In this document: positions 53,335 through 62,929 of the stretch, one piece after another | Numbering within the stretch: position 1 is the stretch's first letter | Layout: the number at the start of each line of letters is the position of its first letter | Assembly (NCBI RefSeq): GCF_009903685.1 | Contig: NZ_JAAABI010000001.1 | Span: 496,001 to 560,000, forward strand | Reading direction: 5' to 3' | DNA: 64,000 bases | Origin: Flagellimonas ochracea | Lineage (GTDB): Bacteria; Bacteroidota; Bacteroidia; Flavobacteriales; Flavobacteriaceae | Notes under the pieces: model-generated | Database searches by the model: none | Told to the model about the DNA's origin: nothing | Seen by the model: only the letters and a program-made list of their open reading frames with translations | Translations under genes and position numbers: made by a program

Positions 53335-55707
53335 TTATTTTGTTTCGTTAGCTAATAATTGATCAAGGGCGTACATATCGGGAACCAATACTTGTCTGGC
53401 CTTACTTCCTTCAAAGGGACCGACAATTCCAGCCGCTTCAAGCTGATCTATAATTCTTCCGGCCCGGTTATAGCCCAATTTTAATTTTCTTTGAATCAAA
53501 GAGGCTGAACCTTGCTGCGCGGTTACGATGACTTCTGCAGCTTCTCGGAACATGGCATCTCTGTCCGAAATGTTATTATCAAGACTTGTGCCAGATTCCT
53601 CACCAACATATTCGGGCAACAAGTGAGCTTCGGGATAGGCTCGTTGTGAACCAATATAATCTGTAATTTTGGCCACTTCTGGGGTGTCCACAAAAGCACA
53701 TTGGAGTCTTGTCACATCATTCCCTTGTGTGTAGAGCATATCACCACGACCAATCAATTGGTCGGCTCCTTGTGTATCTAGAATAGTTCTGGAATCGATT
53801 TTTGAAGTTACCCGAAAAGCTATTCGCGCCGGAAAATTAGCTTTGATGATTCCCGTAATCACATTTACAGAAGGACGTTGCGTAGCAATGATCAAATGAA
53901 TACCAATGGCCCGTGCCAATTGTGCCAATCTGGCAATGGGGGTCTCCACTTCTTTACCAGCGGTCATGATTAGGTCTGCAAACTCATCAATCACCAAAAC
54001 GATATATGGCAAAAATTTATGCCCGTCATTCGGGTTGAGCTTTCTAGCTTTAAACTTGACATTGTATTCTTTAATGTTCCGGACCATGGCCGTTTTCAAC
54101 AACTCGTACCGATTGTCCATTTCAATGCAAAGTGAATTCAGCGTATTGATTACTTTGTTGTTGTCCGTGATGATGGCCTCATCTGAATCGGGTAGTTTGG
54201 CCAAGAAATGCCGCTCAATTTTATTATAGAGCGTTAGTTCAACTTTTTTTGGATCCACCAATACGAATTTAACCTCTGCGGGATGTTTTTTATACAGGAT
54301 GGATGTAATTACGGCATTCAATCCTACTGATTTACCCTGTCCTGTGGCACCCGCCATGAGCAAGTGCGGCATTTTGGAAAGGTCCACTACAAAGGTTTCA
54401 TTACTGATGGTCTTTCCGAAGGCTATGGGTAACTCCATTTCTGCTTTTTGGAACTTATTGGAAGCAATCACCGAGCGCATGGAAACAACAGTGGCATTTT
54501 TGTTTGGGACTTCTATACCTACTGTACCTTTGCCAGGTATCGGTGCAATGATTCGGATACCCAAAGCAGCAAGTGAGAGTGCAATATCGTCTTCCAAATT
54601 TTTGATTTTGGATATACGGATGCCCGCCTCGGGGACAATCTCATAAAGCGTAACGGTGGGACCTATAGTGGCCTTTATTTGGGCAATACCAATTTTATAG
54701 TTTTTAAGGGTACTTACAATTTTGTTCTTATTCTCCTCAAGTTCTTCTTGGTTTATGGTAATCCCGCCCGAAGCACCATGTGGGTCGAGAAGCTCAATCG
54801 GAGGGAATTTGTAATTGCCCAACTCCAGTTTGGGGTCAAATTCTCCAAAATCTTTGACCAATTTGGCGGCCTTTACATCTGTTTCTTCCTCTTCAACTGT
54901 CACTTGCTCTACCGTCAAATCAATATCGGCTTTATCATCCTGTGGTAAGTTAACGTCCAATCCCGCTTCATTTTGCAAGGGAGGAATATCTTTTCTGTGC
55001 GTGTAGTCGTCAATTTTTAGCTCAGGTTCCTCGTCAAAGCTCAGTGAAATGATTTCTTCGGGATCATTTTTGCCTTTAGCTTCTGTGTTGGGATTCTTAA
55101 AGTCAGATTTGATTTTTTGCTGTTGTGAACGAAAGAAGTTGGCGAAGCCCTCAGGCGTAAAATTGAAGAGCCGTACCAAAATCACCATCAATACAAAAAT
55201 CAACAATAGAAAAACACCTATTTTTCCGGCATAGTCCTGAAGAAAGTCGTTCATCTCAAAACCGATGAGCCCACCCAACAGGGGCTGTTCCATGGCGAAA
55301 AAGCCTAAGGCTACGGAAACCCAAATGATTCCGACCAGTCCCCAAATCCATTTGCCAACAAGGCTTTTTCCATTTAATCCCAAAAAAAGATAGAGCCCGG
55401 TAATGGCCAAAAGTAAAGGAAAGGCAAAAGATGCCAAACCAAAACCCTTGAACATAAAAAAATGACTGACAGCAGCTCCGAATTTGTTCAACAAATTGCT
55501 GGCCTGTGCATTTCTATCATTGAATTCAGAAAGTAGGCTTTGATCATCCTGCCAAGTAAAAAAATAGGATAAGAAGGAGAAGAACAGGGCAATGCTCAAT
55601 ACGATAAGCAAACTGCCAAATATGATTTTGTTCTGCTTAGAAAGTTTTAGCGAAAAACTTTTTTTGGAGGAAGTAGATTTGGATTTTGTCCTCTTTTTTT
55701 TTGCCAT
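53335..55707 (-). CDS. ftsK: FtsK/SpoIIIE DNA translocase
   Basis: A 790-residue septal DNA pump that clears chromosome termini at division. A lysine-rich start (MAKKKRTKSKSTSSKKSF) precedes four membrane helices (about residues 30-185). A short acidic linker follows, much shorter than in E. coli FtsK. The motor has Walker A GATGQGKSVGLNAVI near residue 455 and Walker B VLVIDEFADL near 570. The C-terminal gamma winged helix reads IQRKLKLGYNRAGRIIDQLEAAGIVGP and would read KOPS-like polar sequences. All motor motifs are intact. Confidence 0.95.
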   Translation of the reverse strand: MAKKKRTKSKSTSSKKSFSLKLSKQNKIIFGSLLIVLSIALFFSFLSYFFTWQDDQSLLSEFNDRNAQASNLLNKFGAAVSHFFMFKGFGLASFAFPLLLAITGLYLFLGLNGKSLVGKWIWGLVGIIWVSVALGFFAMEQPLLGGLIGFEMNDFLQDYAGKIGVFLLLIFVLMVILVRLFNFTPEGFANFFRSQQQKIKSDFKNPNTEAKGKNDPEEIISLSFDEEPELKIDDYTHRKDIPPLQNEAGLDVNLPQDDKADIDLTVEQVTVEEEETDVKAAKLVKDFGEFDPKLELGNYKFPPIELLDPHGASGGITINQEELEENKNKIVSTLKNYKIGIAQIKATIGPTVTLYEIVPEAGIRISKIKNLEDDIALSLAALGIRIIAPIPGKGTVGIEVPNKNATVVSMRSVIASNKFQKAEMELPIAFGKTISNETFVVDLSKMPHLLMAGATGQGKSVGLNAVITSILYKKHPAEVKFVLVDPKKVELTLYNKIERHFLAKLPDSDEAIITDNNKVINTLNSLCIEMDNRYELLKTAMVRNIKEYNVKFKARKLNPNDGHKFLPYIVLVIDEFADLIMTAGKEVETPIARLAQLARAIGIHLIIATQRPSVNVITGIIKANFPARIAFRVTSKIDSRTILDTQGADQLIGRGDMLYTQGNDVTRLQCAFVDTPEVAKITDYIGSQRAYPEAHLLPEYVGEESGTSLDNNISDRDAMFREAAEVIVTAQQGSASLIQRKLKLGYNRAGRIIDQLEAAGIVGPFEGSKARQVLVPDMYALDQLLANETK

Positions 55708-55771
55708 TGCTCTGTTTAATTCCGGGGCTAAGTTACAAATTTAGGATGCTTCAATCATACATGGGATAGAA

Positions 55772-56137
55772 TCAAATAATTTTGGGGAGGTATATGATGA
55801 GGCCTATTATACTTGCAATTATGGAAACAATCATCACGGCACCAGCAGAAATATCTTTAAGGAATCCAATCTTTGGGTCCTTGTTGGGCTGCACATAATC
55901 CGATAATTTTTCAATCGCTGTGTTTACTCCTTCAGTTCCCATGACCAAGCCTATGGCGAACAATTGCATGACCCACTCCATGGCCGATATGTCAAAATAA
56001 AAACCGACAGCCGTCATCAAAAGGGCAATGACAAACTGAATTTTTATACTGGATTCAGTCCGCAACAAGAGGAACAACCCCTTGAACGCAATCCCAACAC
56101 TTTTTATTCGATTGACAAAAAAGGATTTCCTAGGCAT
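55772..56137 (-). CDS. dgkA: diacylglycerol/undecaprenol kinase family protein
   Basis: A 121-residue membrane kinase with three helices. The family signatures are present: SVGIAFKGLFLLLRTESSIKIQ, the catalytic glutamate region GTEGVNTAIEKLSDYV and the metal-binding KDISAGAVMIVSII. In Gram-positive relatives it phosphorylates undecaprenol and in E. coli it phosphorylates diacylglycerol; which applies here cannot be told. The start overlaps the tpx stop by eight bases, so the two are translated from one mRNA. Confidence 0.9.
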   Translation of the reverse strand: MPRKSFFVNRIKSVGIAFKGLFLLLRTESSIKIQFVIALLMTAVGFYFDISAMEWVMQLFAIGLVMGTEGVNTAIEKLSDYVQPNKDPKIGFLKDISAGAVMIVSIIASIIGLIIYLPKII

Positions 56138-56636
56138 TCATCAGTGTTTCTACGGCAGCGTTGTAATCTGGCTCATCACCCGTTTCTGGAACCTGTTCGG
56201 TATAAACGACCTGTCCGTTTTGGTCGACAATCACAATTGAGCGAGACAATAAGGTTTCGAAGGCACTATCTGCGAATGTTACTCCGTAATTCTCACCAAA
56301 CTTTCCTGTTTTATAGTCAGACAGCATCTCAACATTCTCGATTCCTTCTGCACCGCAAAACCTATTTTGGGCAAAGGGAAGATCTTTTGAAATGCACAGT
56401 ACCTTGGTGTTTTCAAGTTTTGAAGCCCTTTTGTTGAATTCGCGAACGGATTGGGCGCAAACCCCGGTATCCACACTTGGGAAAATGTTCAATACCAATT
56501 TCGTCCCTTTATAATCTGATAATGAAACAGTTGACATGTCTGATTTTGTCAATGTAAAGTCAGGTGCCTTTGTGTTTTGTGCGGGAAGTTCACCAACCGT
56601 ATTAGCGGGATTTCCACCTAGTGTAATTGAAGCCAT
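56130..56636 (-). CDS. tpx: thiol peroxidase
   Basis: A 168-residue peroxiredoxin of the Tpx group that reduces hydrogen peroxide and alkyl hydroperoxides with thioredoxin. It has the peroxidatic cysteine C60 in FPSVDTGVCAQSVREFN and the resolving cysteine C94 in PFAQNRFCGAEG, 34 residues later as in atypical 2-Cys Tpx. The N-terminal start MASITLGGNP is the usual one. It is the first gene of tpx-dgkA. Confidence 0.95.
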   Translation of the reverse strand: MASITLGGNPANTVGELPAQNTKAPDFTLTKSDMSTVSLSDYKGTKLVLNIFPSVDTGVCAQSVREFNKRASKLENTKVLCISKDLPFAQNRFCGAEGIENVEMLSDYKTGKFGENYGVTFADSAFETLLSRSIVIVDQNGQVVYTEQVPETGDEPDYNAAVETLMNA

Positions 56637-56718
56637 TTCTTTGATTTATTTGAAGATGTGAAGGTAAAATATAAATTCCCTATATCATACCCTGCAACTT
56701 TAAATTTAGCTAAAAAAA

Positions 56719-58209
56719 TTAGGCTGCTGAAGGTGTCGCCAATTGCTTTATTTTGATTCGTAGTGCCGCAAAGGTAAGGGTCATAAAGGGACTCAACCAA
56801 TTAAAAATGGCATAGAAAAAATAATCTCCCACGGCTACCCCCAATACTCCACTGTGGTAGGCACCGCAGGTGTTCCATGGCACCAAAACTGAGGTTACCG
56901 TCCCTGAATCTTCCAAGGTTCTGCTTAGATTCTCAGGAGCAAGCCCTCTTTCCTTGTAGGCTTTGGAGAACATTTTGCCAGGAACAACCAGCGCTAGGTA
57001 TTGGTCGGAAGCGGTCACATTTAGGGCGAGACAACTTCCTACGGTACTTGCGAACAATCCAAAAGTGGTTTTTGCCATGCCCAATAGTGATTGGGTTATG
57101 CGCTCCAAGGCGCCAATACCGTCCATGATGCCACCGAAGACCATGGCACAAACAATAAGCCAGATAGTGCCCAACATACCTGCCATTCCTCCAGAGGAGA
57201 AAAGATCATTGAGGGCAGGGTCGTTTGTGGCAATAGTGGTGTCCACGGTAATCGCATTCAAAATTCCCTTATATCCGGATTCAAAGGTCAACGAAGTTCC
57301 ACCACCTAAACCGGCGATAATTTCTGGTTGAAAAATCAAGGCGAACAAACCACCCAATAGGGTTCCGATCAGTAATGCTGAAAGAGGAGGTGTTTTTTTA
57401 ATGATTAATAGGATGACCACGATCGGAACTATAAAAAGCCATCCGTTTATAGTGAAGGCAGCATCAATATTTTTTAAGATAGCCCCTGTATCCGCAACAC
57501 CGGAGGTGTCTATGGTAAAACCTAATATGATAAAGACCAGCAAAGTAATGCTGATTGTCGGTATGGTGGTGTATGTCATGTACCGAATATGGGAAAATAG
57601 GTCTCCTCCAGCCATAGCTGGCGCCAAATTGGTCGTGTCGCTTAACGGAGACATCTTGTCACCAAAATAAGCTCCAGAAAGCACAGCACCAGCTGTCATA
57701 CCCAAAGAGATACCAAGTGCTTCGCCTATACCAATCAATGCTATCCCTACGGTGGCAGCGGTGGTCCAGCTGCTTCCGGTAGCAATTGAAATGATGGCAC
57801 AGATGATGACACATGCGGCCAAAAATATGGTAGGATTCAAAATTTGAAGTCCATAATAGATCATCGCGGGAATAATGCCGCTTACTAACCAGGTTCCCGA
57901 TAATGCCCCAACCATCAACAAAATGAGGAGCGCACCCGTGGTGGACCGGACGTTCTCGGCCACTTCAGCTATCATTTGTTTGTAGGAAACTTTGTTGAAA
58001 AAACCCACAACGGCCGCGACCGCTCCACCCATAAGTAGTATGAATTGGTTGGAACCACTCAAGGCATCATCACCAAAAACATAAACATTGTAGGCCAGCA
58101 TGGCGACCAATGCAAAAACGGGAATCATTGCTTCCCAAATGTTCAATTCCTTGTTTGCTACAATGTTTTCACTTTGTCTATACTTTGGTTTTTTCTCCTT
58201 GTTTGGCAT
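56719..58209 (-). CDS. nhaC: Na+/H+ antiporter NhaC
   Basis: A 496-residue membrane antiporter of the NhaC family. About eleven helices follow a charged N-terminal tail (MPNKEKKPKYRQSEN). Conserved segments include GALLILLMVGALSGTWLVSGIIPAMIYYG, ATGSSWTTAATVGIALIGIG, GAYFGDKMSPLSDTTNLAPAM and VTSVLVPWNTCGAYHSGVLGV. It extrudes sodium in exchange for protons, in keeping with a marine organism. It is monocistronic. Confidence 0.93.
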   Translation of the reverse strand: MPNKEKKPKYRQSENIVANKELNIWEAMIPVFALVAMLAYNVYVFGDDALSGSNQFILLMGGAVAAVVGFFNKVSYKQMIAEVAENVRSTTGALLILLMVGALSGTWLVSGIIPAMIYYGLQILNPTIFLAACVIICAIISIATGSSWTTAATVGIALIGIGEALGISLGMTAGAVLSGAYFGDKMSPLSDTTNLAPAMAGGDLFSHIRYMTYTTIPTISITLLVFIILGFTIDTSGVADTGAILKNIDAAFTINGWLFIVPIVVILLIIKKTPPLSALLIGTLLGGLFALIFQPEIIAGLGGGTSLTFESGYKGILNAITVDTTIATNDPALNDLFSSGGMAGMLGTIWLIVCAMVFGGIMDGIGALERITQSLLGMAKTTFGLFASTVGSCLALNVTASDQYLALVVPGKMFSKAYKERGLAPENLSRTLEDSGTVTSVLVPWNTCGAYHSGVLGVAVGDYFFYAIFNWLSPFMTLTFAALRIKIKQLATPSAA

Positions 58210-58282
58210 TGGGTCTGGTTTTGGTGAAGGGTAATATTACAATTTTGAACCCTGTTCTCCAAACCGGACCTCGGACCATCCT

Positions 58283-59503
58283 TTAGACCAAGGCAGAATC
58301 ATTGGTCAAAATTCCCAGCTGTTCCATACATTCCCGCATGATCAAATAGGTATGATGGATATCGTTTTCAAGCCCGATTGAAAAACGAATAAGGCCTTGC
58401 GAAAGACCCAACTCTTCTTGTTCTTCCATCGGTATTTCGGACGATGTGGAAGTGCCTGGTGCACTGAAGAGTGTTTTATAAAAACCGAGACTAACCGCCA
58501 AATAGCCCAATTTCTTTTGTTGCATCTGTTCCATGAGCGCATTGGCTTTATCGAGCGAGCCGACATCCAAAGTCAATAAGCCGCCAAAACCATATTCAGG
58601 ATTCATTTGGGCTTTCATGGTTTCATGTCCGGGATGACTTTCCAATCCGGGGTAAGCCACTTTTAGACCTTCTCTTTCAAATTGTTGTGCCAGATAAAGC
58701 GCATTTTCACTATGTTTTTTGATGCGAATATGAAGGGTGCGCATGTTTTTTAATATGGATGCGGCCCTAAGACTGTCCAATGTACTTCCCATGAGCATCC
58801 CGGCCCCATCATTCACATCTTTTAGTGCAAGGCAAAAATCCGAAGAGGCGCAAACGGCTCCAGCAACACAATCACTGCTTCCATTGATAAATTTGGTGAG
58901 GCTGTGCACTACAATGTCTGCTCCCAATTGGGCCGCATTGACACTCAAGGGAGAAAAAGTGTTGTCGACGACCAAGGGAAGCTTATGTTTTTTGGATAGC
59001 GAGGAAAGTGCATTGATATCGGCCACCTCCAACAAAGGATTACTTATGGCTTCGCAGTAAATCATTTTGGTGTTCTTGTTGATGGAATTTTCAACAACAT
59101 CCAAATTGGTGATATCCACAAAAGAGGTAGAAATATTGAATTTTTTTAGGAAGTTTTTCAAAAAAGCATAGGTTCCACCATAAATGGTGCGACTGCAAAC
59201 AATATGGTCGCCTGAATTACAGAGTTGAAGAATCACCGCGCTTATGGCTCCCATACCACTGGCAAATACATTGGCAGATTCTGTACCTTCCAATTGGGCC
59301 ATGGCTTCTCCTAAATACAGATTGGAAGGGGAGGAGTGTCTGCTATAGAGATAACATCCTTCCGTATTTCCCTCAAAGGTGTCGAACATCGTCTTGGCCG
59401 ACAGGAAAGTATAGGTGGAAGAATCAGAAATGGATGGATTTACTCCTCCAAATTCCCCAAAGTATTGTAAGTCTTGAATACGCTCTGATGCCTTGTAATC
59501 CAT
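58283..59503 (-). CDS. Cys/Met-metabolism-family PLP enzyme
   Basis: A 406-residue fold-type I PLP enzyme related to cystathionine gamma-synthase/lyase and methionine gamma-lyase. It has YSRHSSPSNLYLGEAMAQLEG (substrate and PLP loop), GMGAISAVILQLCNSGDHIV, the aspartate in LPLVVDNTFSPL, the Schiff-base lysine in VVHSLTKFINGSSDCVAG and GTSTSSEIPMEEQEELGLSQGLIRFSIGLE at the C-terminal carboxylate site. I chose the ATG giving MDYKASERIQDL; the upstream frame has no family resemblance. It is divergent from an Lrp-type regulator, which probably controls it. The exact substrate is open. Confidence 0.87.
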   Translation of the reverse strand: MDYKASERIQDLQYFGEFGGVNPSISDSSTYTFLSAKTMFDTFEGNTEGCYLYSRHSSPSNLYLGEAMAQLEGTESANVFASGMGAISAVILQLCNSGDHIVCSRTIYGGTYAFLKNFLKKFNISTSFVDITNLDVVENSINKNTKMIYCEAISNPLLEVADINALSSLSKKHKLPLVVDNTFSPLSVNAAQLGADIVVHSLTKFINGSSDCVAGAVCASSDFCLALKDVNDGAGMLMGSTLDSLRAASILKNMRTLHIRIKKHSENALYLAQQFEREGLKVAYPGLESHPGHETMKAQMNPEYGFGGLLTLDVGSLDKANALMEQMQQKKLGYLAVSLGFYKTLFSAPGTSTSSEIPMEEQEELGLSQGLIRFSIGLENDIHHTYLIMRECMEQLGILTNDSALV

Positions 59504-59595
59504 AGTGTTGAAATTTTTATAAAAATAGCATTGTTTGGAACAATTGTCAATATAAAGTATCAATATTAGGTTTTTTGACTAAATTTGATGATTAT

Positions 59596-59614
59596 ATTAG
59601 AACATAATTCTAAT
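59596..59614. promoter_or_regulatory. inverted repeat between the PLP-enzyme and Lrp genes
   Basis: ATTAGAA-CATAA-TTCTAAT is a perfect 7-bp inverted repeat in the divergent intergenic region. Its 15-bp core TAGAACATAATTCTA has the size and symmetry of Lrp/AsnC operators, so it is a likely binding site of the adjacent regulator. Confidence 0.5.
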
Positions 59615-59654
59615 TATATTAATATTATTCTGTTTTTGTTGAAAAAAATTCGGG

Positions 59655-60113
59655 ATGGAACTGGATATTCTGGATAAAAAGTTGGTCGAATTACTGCAAA
59701 AAGATTGCAAAAGGACCACGAAATATTATGCTGACAAACTAAAGCTGTCAAAAACCGCTGTTTATGAACGGATAAAACGTTTGGAACGGCAAGGCGTTGT
59801 TACTGAATATGTTGCTTTGGTAAGCAAGGAAAAAGTGCAGCGGAATTTCACCGTACTCTGCCACATCCGGTTGGTGCAGCACACCAAAGACAATGTGCTG
59901 AAATTTGAACGTGAAATCCTGAAATTGGACGAAGTGTCGGAATGCTTCCATGTTGGCGGAGACTACGATTATATCATCAAAGTAAACGTAAAGGACATGA
60001 AATCCTATAGGGAATTTATGATCACCAAGCTCACAGCCATCAACAACATAGGAAACACCCAGAGCTCGTTTGTGATCAACGAGGTAAAAAACAGCCCTTC
60101 AGTTCATATTTAG
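59655..60113 (+). CDS. Lrp/AsnC-family transcriptional regulator
   Basis: A 152-residue regulator. It has an N-terminal winged helix (LDILDKKLVELLQKDCKRTTKYYADKLKLSKTAVYERIKRLERQGVV) and a C-terminal RAM ligand-binding domain (about 65-145, VLCHIRLVQHTKDNVLKFE; VSECFHVGGDYDYIIKVNVKDM; INNIGNTQSSFVINEVK). It is transcribed away from the PLP enzyme across a region with a Lrp-like palindrome. Control of that enzyme in response to an amino acid is inferred. Confidence 0.93.
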   Translation: MELDILDKKLVELLQKDCKRTTKYYADKLKLSKTAVYERIKRLERQGVVTEYVALVSKEKVQRNFTVLCHIRLVQHTKDNVLKFEREILKLDEVSECFHVGGDYDYIIKVNVKDMKSYREFMITKLTAINNIGNTQSSFVINEVKNSPSVHI

Positions 60114-60219
60114 CAAAGTTTAACCTAATTCCATGTTAAAAGCGATTGACAGCTGGTTGGAGATGTCTAATTTTTGAATATCAAAAAACGAAGACAATCA
60201 AAAAACCATCTTGTTAATC

Positions 60220-60609
60220 ATGAAATCCCGTACTCGAATTCTACTTGCGGTACTGGCCACACTAGTAGGGGGATTCTCCTTAGTGTTGTACAATACCTTG
60301 TCCAGAGATATCATCTTCAGCGGCTTAAATTTTTGTTCTTCTTCGGATATTGAGCTCATTATGGCTGGATTATCCACTTTTGCCTCGGCCACAATTGCTG
60401 GTTTTATAACTTCCTTGATTGTGGTGAGGGATAATAATTGGCCCCACTTCCTCATATCACTATTTATTGTGGCTAAAATGTCCTTTATAATAATCCATCT
60501 ACAATCGAGCGGTCCTGTATGGTTCGAGGCCGCTTTGCAACTATCCTTGCTCGGAGGACTTTGGTTTGGACGTTACAGCGCCAGCAAGTTTCCATTGGCT
60601 CCTGTTTAA
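60220..60609 (+). CDS. small polytopic membrane protein, unknown function
   Basis: A 129-residue protein with four predicted membrane helices: RILLAVLATLVGGFSLVLYN, IMAGLSTFASATIAGFITSLIVV, FLISLFIVAKMSFIIIHL and FEAALQLSLLGGLWFGRY. I start it at the ATG giving MKSRTRILL; a TTG three codons earlier is in frame. No family is recognised. The phase of hydrophobic codons and the gene spacing support coding. Confidence 0.65.
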   Translation: MKSRTRILLAVLATLVGGFSLVLYNTLSRDIIFSGLNFCSSSDIELIMAGLSTFASATIAGFITSLIVVRDNNWPHFLISLFIVAKMSFIIIHLQSSGPVWFEAALQLSLLGGLWFGRYSASKFPLAPV

Positions 60610-60694
60610 TACAAAAGTTCCCGAAAAACATTTGTATTTTTACAGCTGTTTTGTTGACAAACCTGTTTTAAAATTATCCACAAAAAGATAGAAT

Positions 60695-62101
60695 ATGAAT
60701 CAATATGATGTGGCCATCATCGGCTCTGGACCTGGAGGCTATGTGGCAGCAATTCGTTGTGCACAATTGGGAATGAAAACCGCAATAATAGAAAAATACA
60801 GTACCCTTGGGGGTACCTGTCTCAATGTGGGCTGTATTCCCTCCAAGGCACTGTTGGACTCATCACATCATTATGAAGACGCCATAAAGCACTTTGAAGA
60901 GCATGGAATCGACATTCCCGGCGAAGTCAAAGTAAATTTGAAACAGATGATAGCTAGGAAACAGTCTGTAGTGGACCAAACAACCAAGGGCATTCAATTT
61001 TTGATGGATAAAAATAAGATTGATGTCTTTCAAGGTGTAGGCAGTTTTAAGGATGCCACTCACGTAAATATCAGTGATGATAATGGAAAGGTAGAAACCA
61101 TTGAAGCAAAGAACATCATCATTGCAACAGGTTCCAAACCATCTACTTTGCCATTCATCGAACTAGATAAAGAGCGAATAATCACTTCCACGGAAGCCTT
61201 GAAACTAAAAGAGGTGCCCAAACACATGATTGTGATTGGTGGTGGAGTTATTGGCCTGGAACTTGGTCAGGTTTACAAGCGGTTGGGAGCAGATGTAACC
61301 GTAGTGGAGTATTTGGACCGAATTATTCCAGGTATGGACGGTGCGCTTTCCAAGGAGCTGATGAAAGTTTTGAAAAAACAGAAGGTGAAATTCAATCTTT
61401 CCCATAAAGTAAAATCCGTGGAACGAAAAGGTGACGAGGTTGTGGTGAAGGCCGATGATAAAAAAGGCAATGAAGTCACCTTTACAGGGGACTATTGTTT
61501 GGTTTCTGTGGGAAGAAGACCCTACACCGAAGGATTGAATGCAGAAGCAGCTGGGATAAAACTCAACGATACGGGCAGGGTAGAGGTCAATGCCCATTTG
61601 CAGACCAATGTTGCTAACATCTATGCCATCGGAGATGTAGTCCGCGGAGCTATGCTGGCACACAAAGCGGAGGAGGAAGGCACCATGGTCGCAGAACTTA
61701 TTGCCGGACAAAAACCACATATCGATTACAACCTAATACCCGGAGTGGTCTATACTTGGCCCGAGGTTGCTGCGGTAGGCAAAACTGAGGAAGAACTTAA
61801 AGAAGCTGGGGTAGACTACAAAGTAGGCCAATTTCCGATGCGCGCTTTGGGAAGAGCCAGAGCCAGCATGGACATCGATGGATTTGTGAAGATACTTGCC
61901 GACAAAGTCACCGATGAAGTACTTGGCGTACACATGATAGGGGCGCGGTGTGCCGACCTGATTACTGAAGGGGTGACCGCCATGGAATTTAGGGCTTCGG
62001 CGGAGGACATTGCAAGAATGAGCCACGCTCACCCAACTTATGCCGAAGCTGTGAAAGAGGCCGCATTGGCCGCTACGGATGATAGAGCTTTGCACGTGTG
62101 A
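60695..62101 (+). CDS. lpdA: dihydrolipoyl dehydrogenase
   Basis: E3 flavoprotein of the 2-oxoacid dehydrogenase and glycine-cleavage complexes. It re-oxidises dihydrolipoyl groups with NAD+. FAD fold DVAIIGSGPGGYVAAIRCAQ starts at residue 5. The redox disulfide is GGTCLNVGCIPSKALL (C42, C47), the NAD fold is IVIGGGVIGLELGQVY, and the second FAD motif is NIYAIGDVVRGAMLAHKAEEEG. The C-terminal catalytic dyad is H446 and E451 (HAHPTYAEA). The 468-residue length is normal. No E1 or E2 gene is adjacent. Confidence 0.96.
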   Translation: MNQYDVAIIGSGPGGYVAAIRCAQLGMKTAIIEKYSTLGGTCLNVGCIPSKALLDSSHHYEDAIKHFEEHGIDIPGEVKVNLKQMIARKQSVVDQTTKGIQFLMDKNKIDVFQGVGSFKDATHVNISDDNGKVETIEAKNIIIATGSKPSTLPFIELDKERIITSTEALKLKEVPKHMIVIGGGVIGLELGQVYKRLGADVTVVEYLDRIIPGMDGALSKELMKVLKKQKVKFNLSHKVKSVERKGDEVVVKADDKKGNEVTFTGDYCLVSVGRRPYTEGLNAEAAGIKLNDTGRVEVNAHLQTNVANIYAIGDVVRGAMLAHKAEEEGTMVAELIAGQKPHIDYNLIPGVVYTWPEVAAVGKTEEELKEAGVDYKVGQFPMRALGRARASMDIDGFVKILADKVTDEVLGVHMIGARCADLITEGVTAMEFRASAEDIARMSHAHPTYAEAVKEAALAATDDRALHV

Positions 62102-62162
62102 TGTTCTAGCGCTTTTTGTAGAGTTATTTTTCTATATTCAATAAAATATAAACCCACTGATT

Positions 62163-62906
62163 ATGCTGCTTTTTAAGAAGATTGCTCTGTTGATTTTCTT
62201 TTTATGTTTTTTTGCCCAAGGGCAACAGGAACTCTATGAGTTAAGAACGTATGAACTTGCCTTTGGCAAAGATGCCAATATCCTTCATGATTATCTCGAA
62301 AACGCCTTTATTCCAGCCATGGAGCGCCAAGGGTTGGAAAACATTGGTGCTTTTAAAGAATGGAAGGCCATGCCCGACAAAATTTACGTTCTGATTCCGT
62401 ATGAAAGTATGGAGGAGTTTGAAAATATTAAACATGGTATTTCTTCAGATTCGGAGTACCTTGATGCTGCAGAACCCTACCTCAATGCTGAGGTGGATGA
62501 GTTTCCCATAAACCATTACAAGAGTTCGTTTTTCAAAGCTTTTGCCGGAATGCCAAAGATTGTTAAGCCAGGAGAAAACGTAAAACTTTTTGAACTACGA
62601 ACTTATTTGGGATATAATGAGGATGCGTTGCGCAGAAAAGTAAAAATGTTCAACGACCATGAATTCGAGATTTTTGAGGAAGTAGGATTCAAGCCGTTGT
62701 TTTTTGGGGAGAAACTAATTGGCGACGACATGCCTAGTCTAACTTACTTTTTGGCTTTTGAATCCTTTGAAAAGCATCAGGAGAGCTGGGCCAAGTTTTT
62801 ACAACATCCGGAGTGGATTAGAATTTTGCACTTGGATGAGTATGCCAATACCGTTTCCCATATAGAAACGGAATATCTTGAGCGATTGCCCTATTCCAAA
62901 CTGTAA
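62163..62906 (+). CDS. exported NIPSNAP-family protein
   Basis: A 247-residue protein with a signal peptide (MLLFKKIALLIFFLCFFAQG). It has two ferredoxin-like NIPSNAP modules, each starting with the family phrase: LYELRTYELAFGKDANILHDYLE at about 24 and LFELRTYLGYNEDALRRKVKMFNDHEFEIFEEVGFKPLFFGEKL near 145. The second ends LTYFLAFESFEKHQESWAKF. NIPSNAP proteins have no firm bacterial function. The export signal is common to members from Bacteroidota. Confidence 0.85.
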   Translation: MLLFKKIALLIFFLCFFAQGQQELYELRTYELAFGKDANILHDYLENAFIPAMERQGLENIGAFKEWKAMPDKIYVLIPYESMEEFENIKHGISSDSEYLDAAEPYLNAEVDEFPINHYKSSFFKAFAGMPKIVKPGENVKLFELRTYLGYNEDALRRKVKMFNDHEFEIFEEVGFKPLFFGEKLIGDDMPSLTYFLAFESFEKHQESWAKFLQHPEWIRILHLDEYANTVSHIETEYLERLPYSKL

Positions 62907-62929
62907 TCCGTTATTTATCAAAGATTTTA

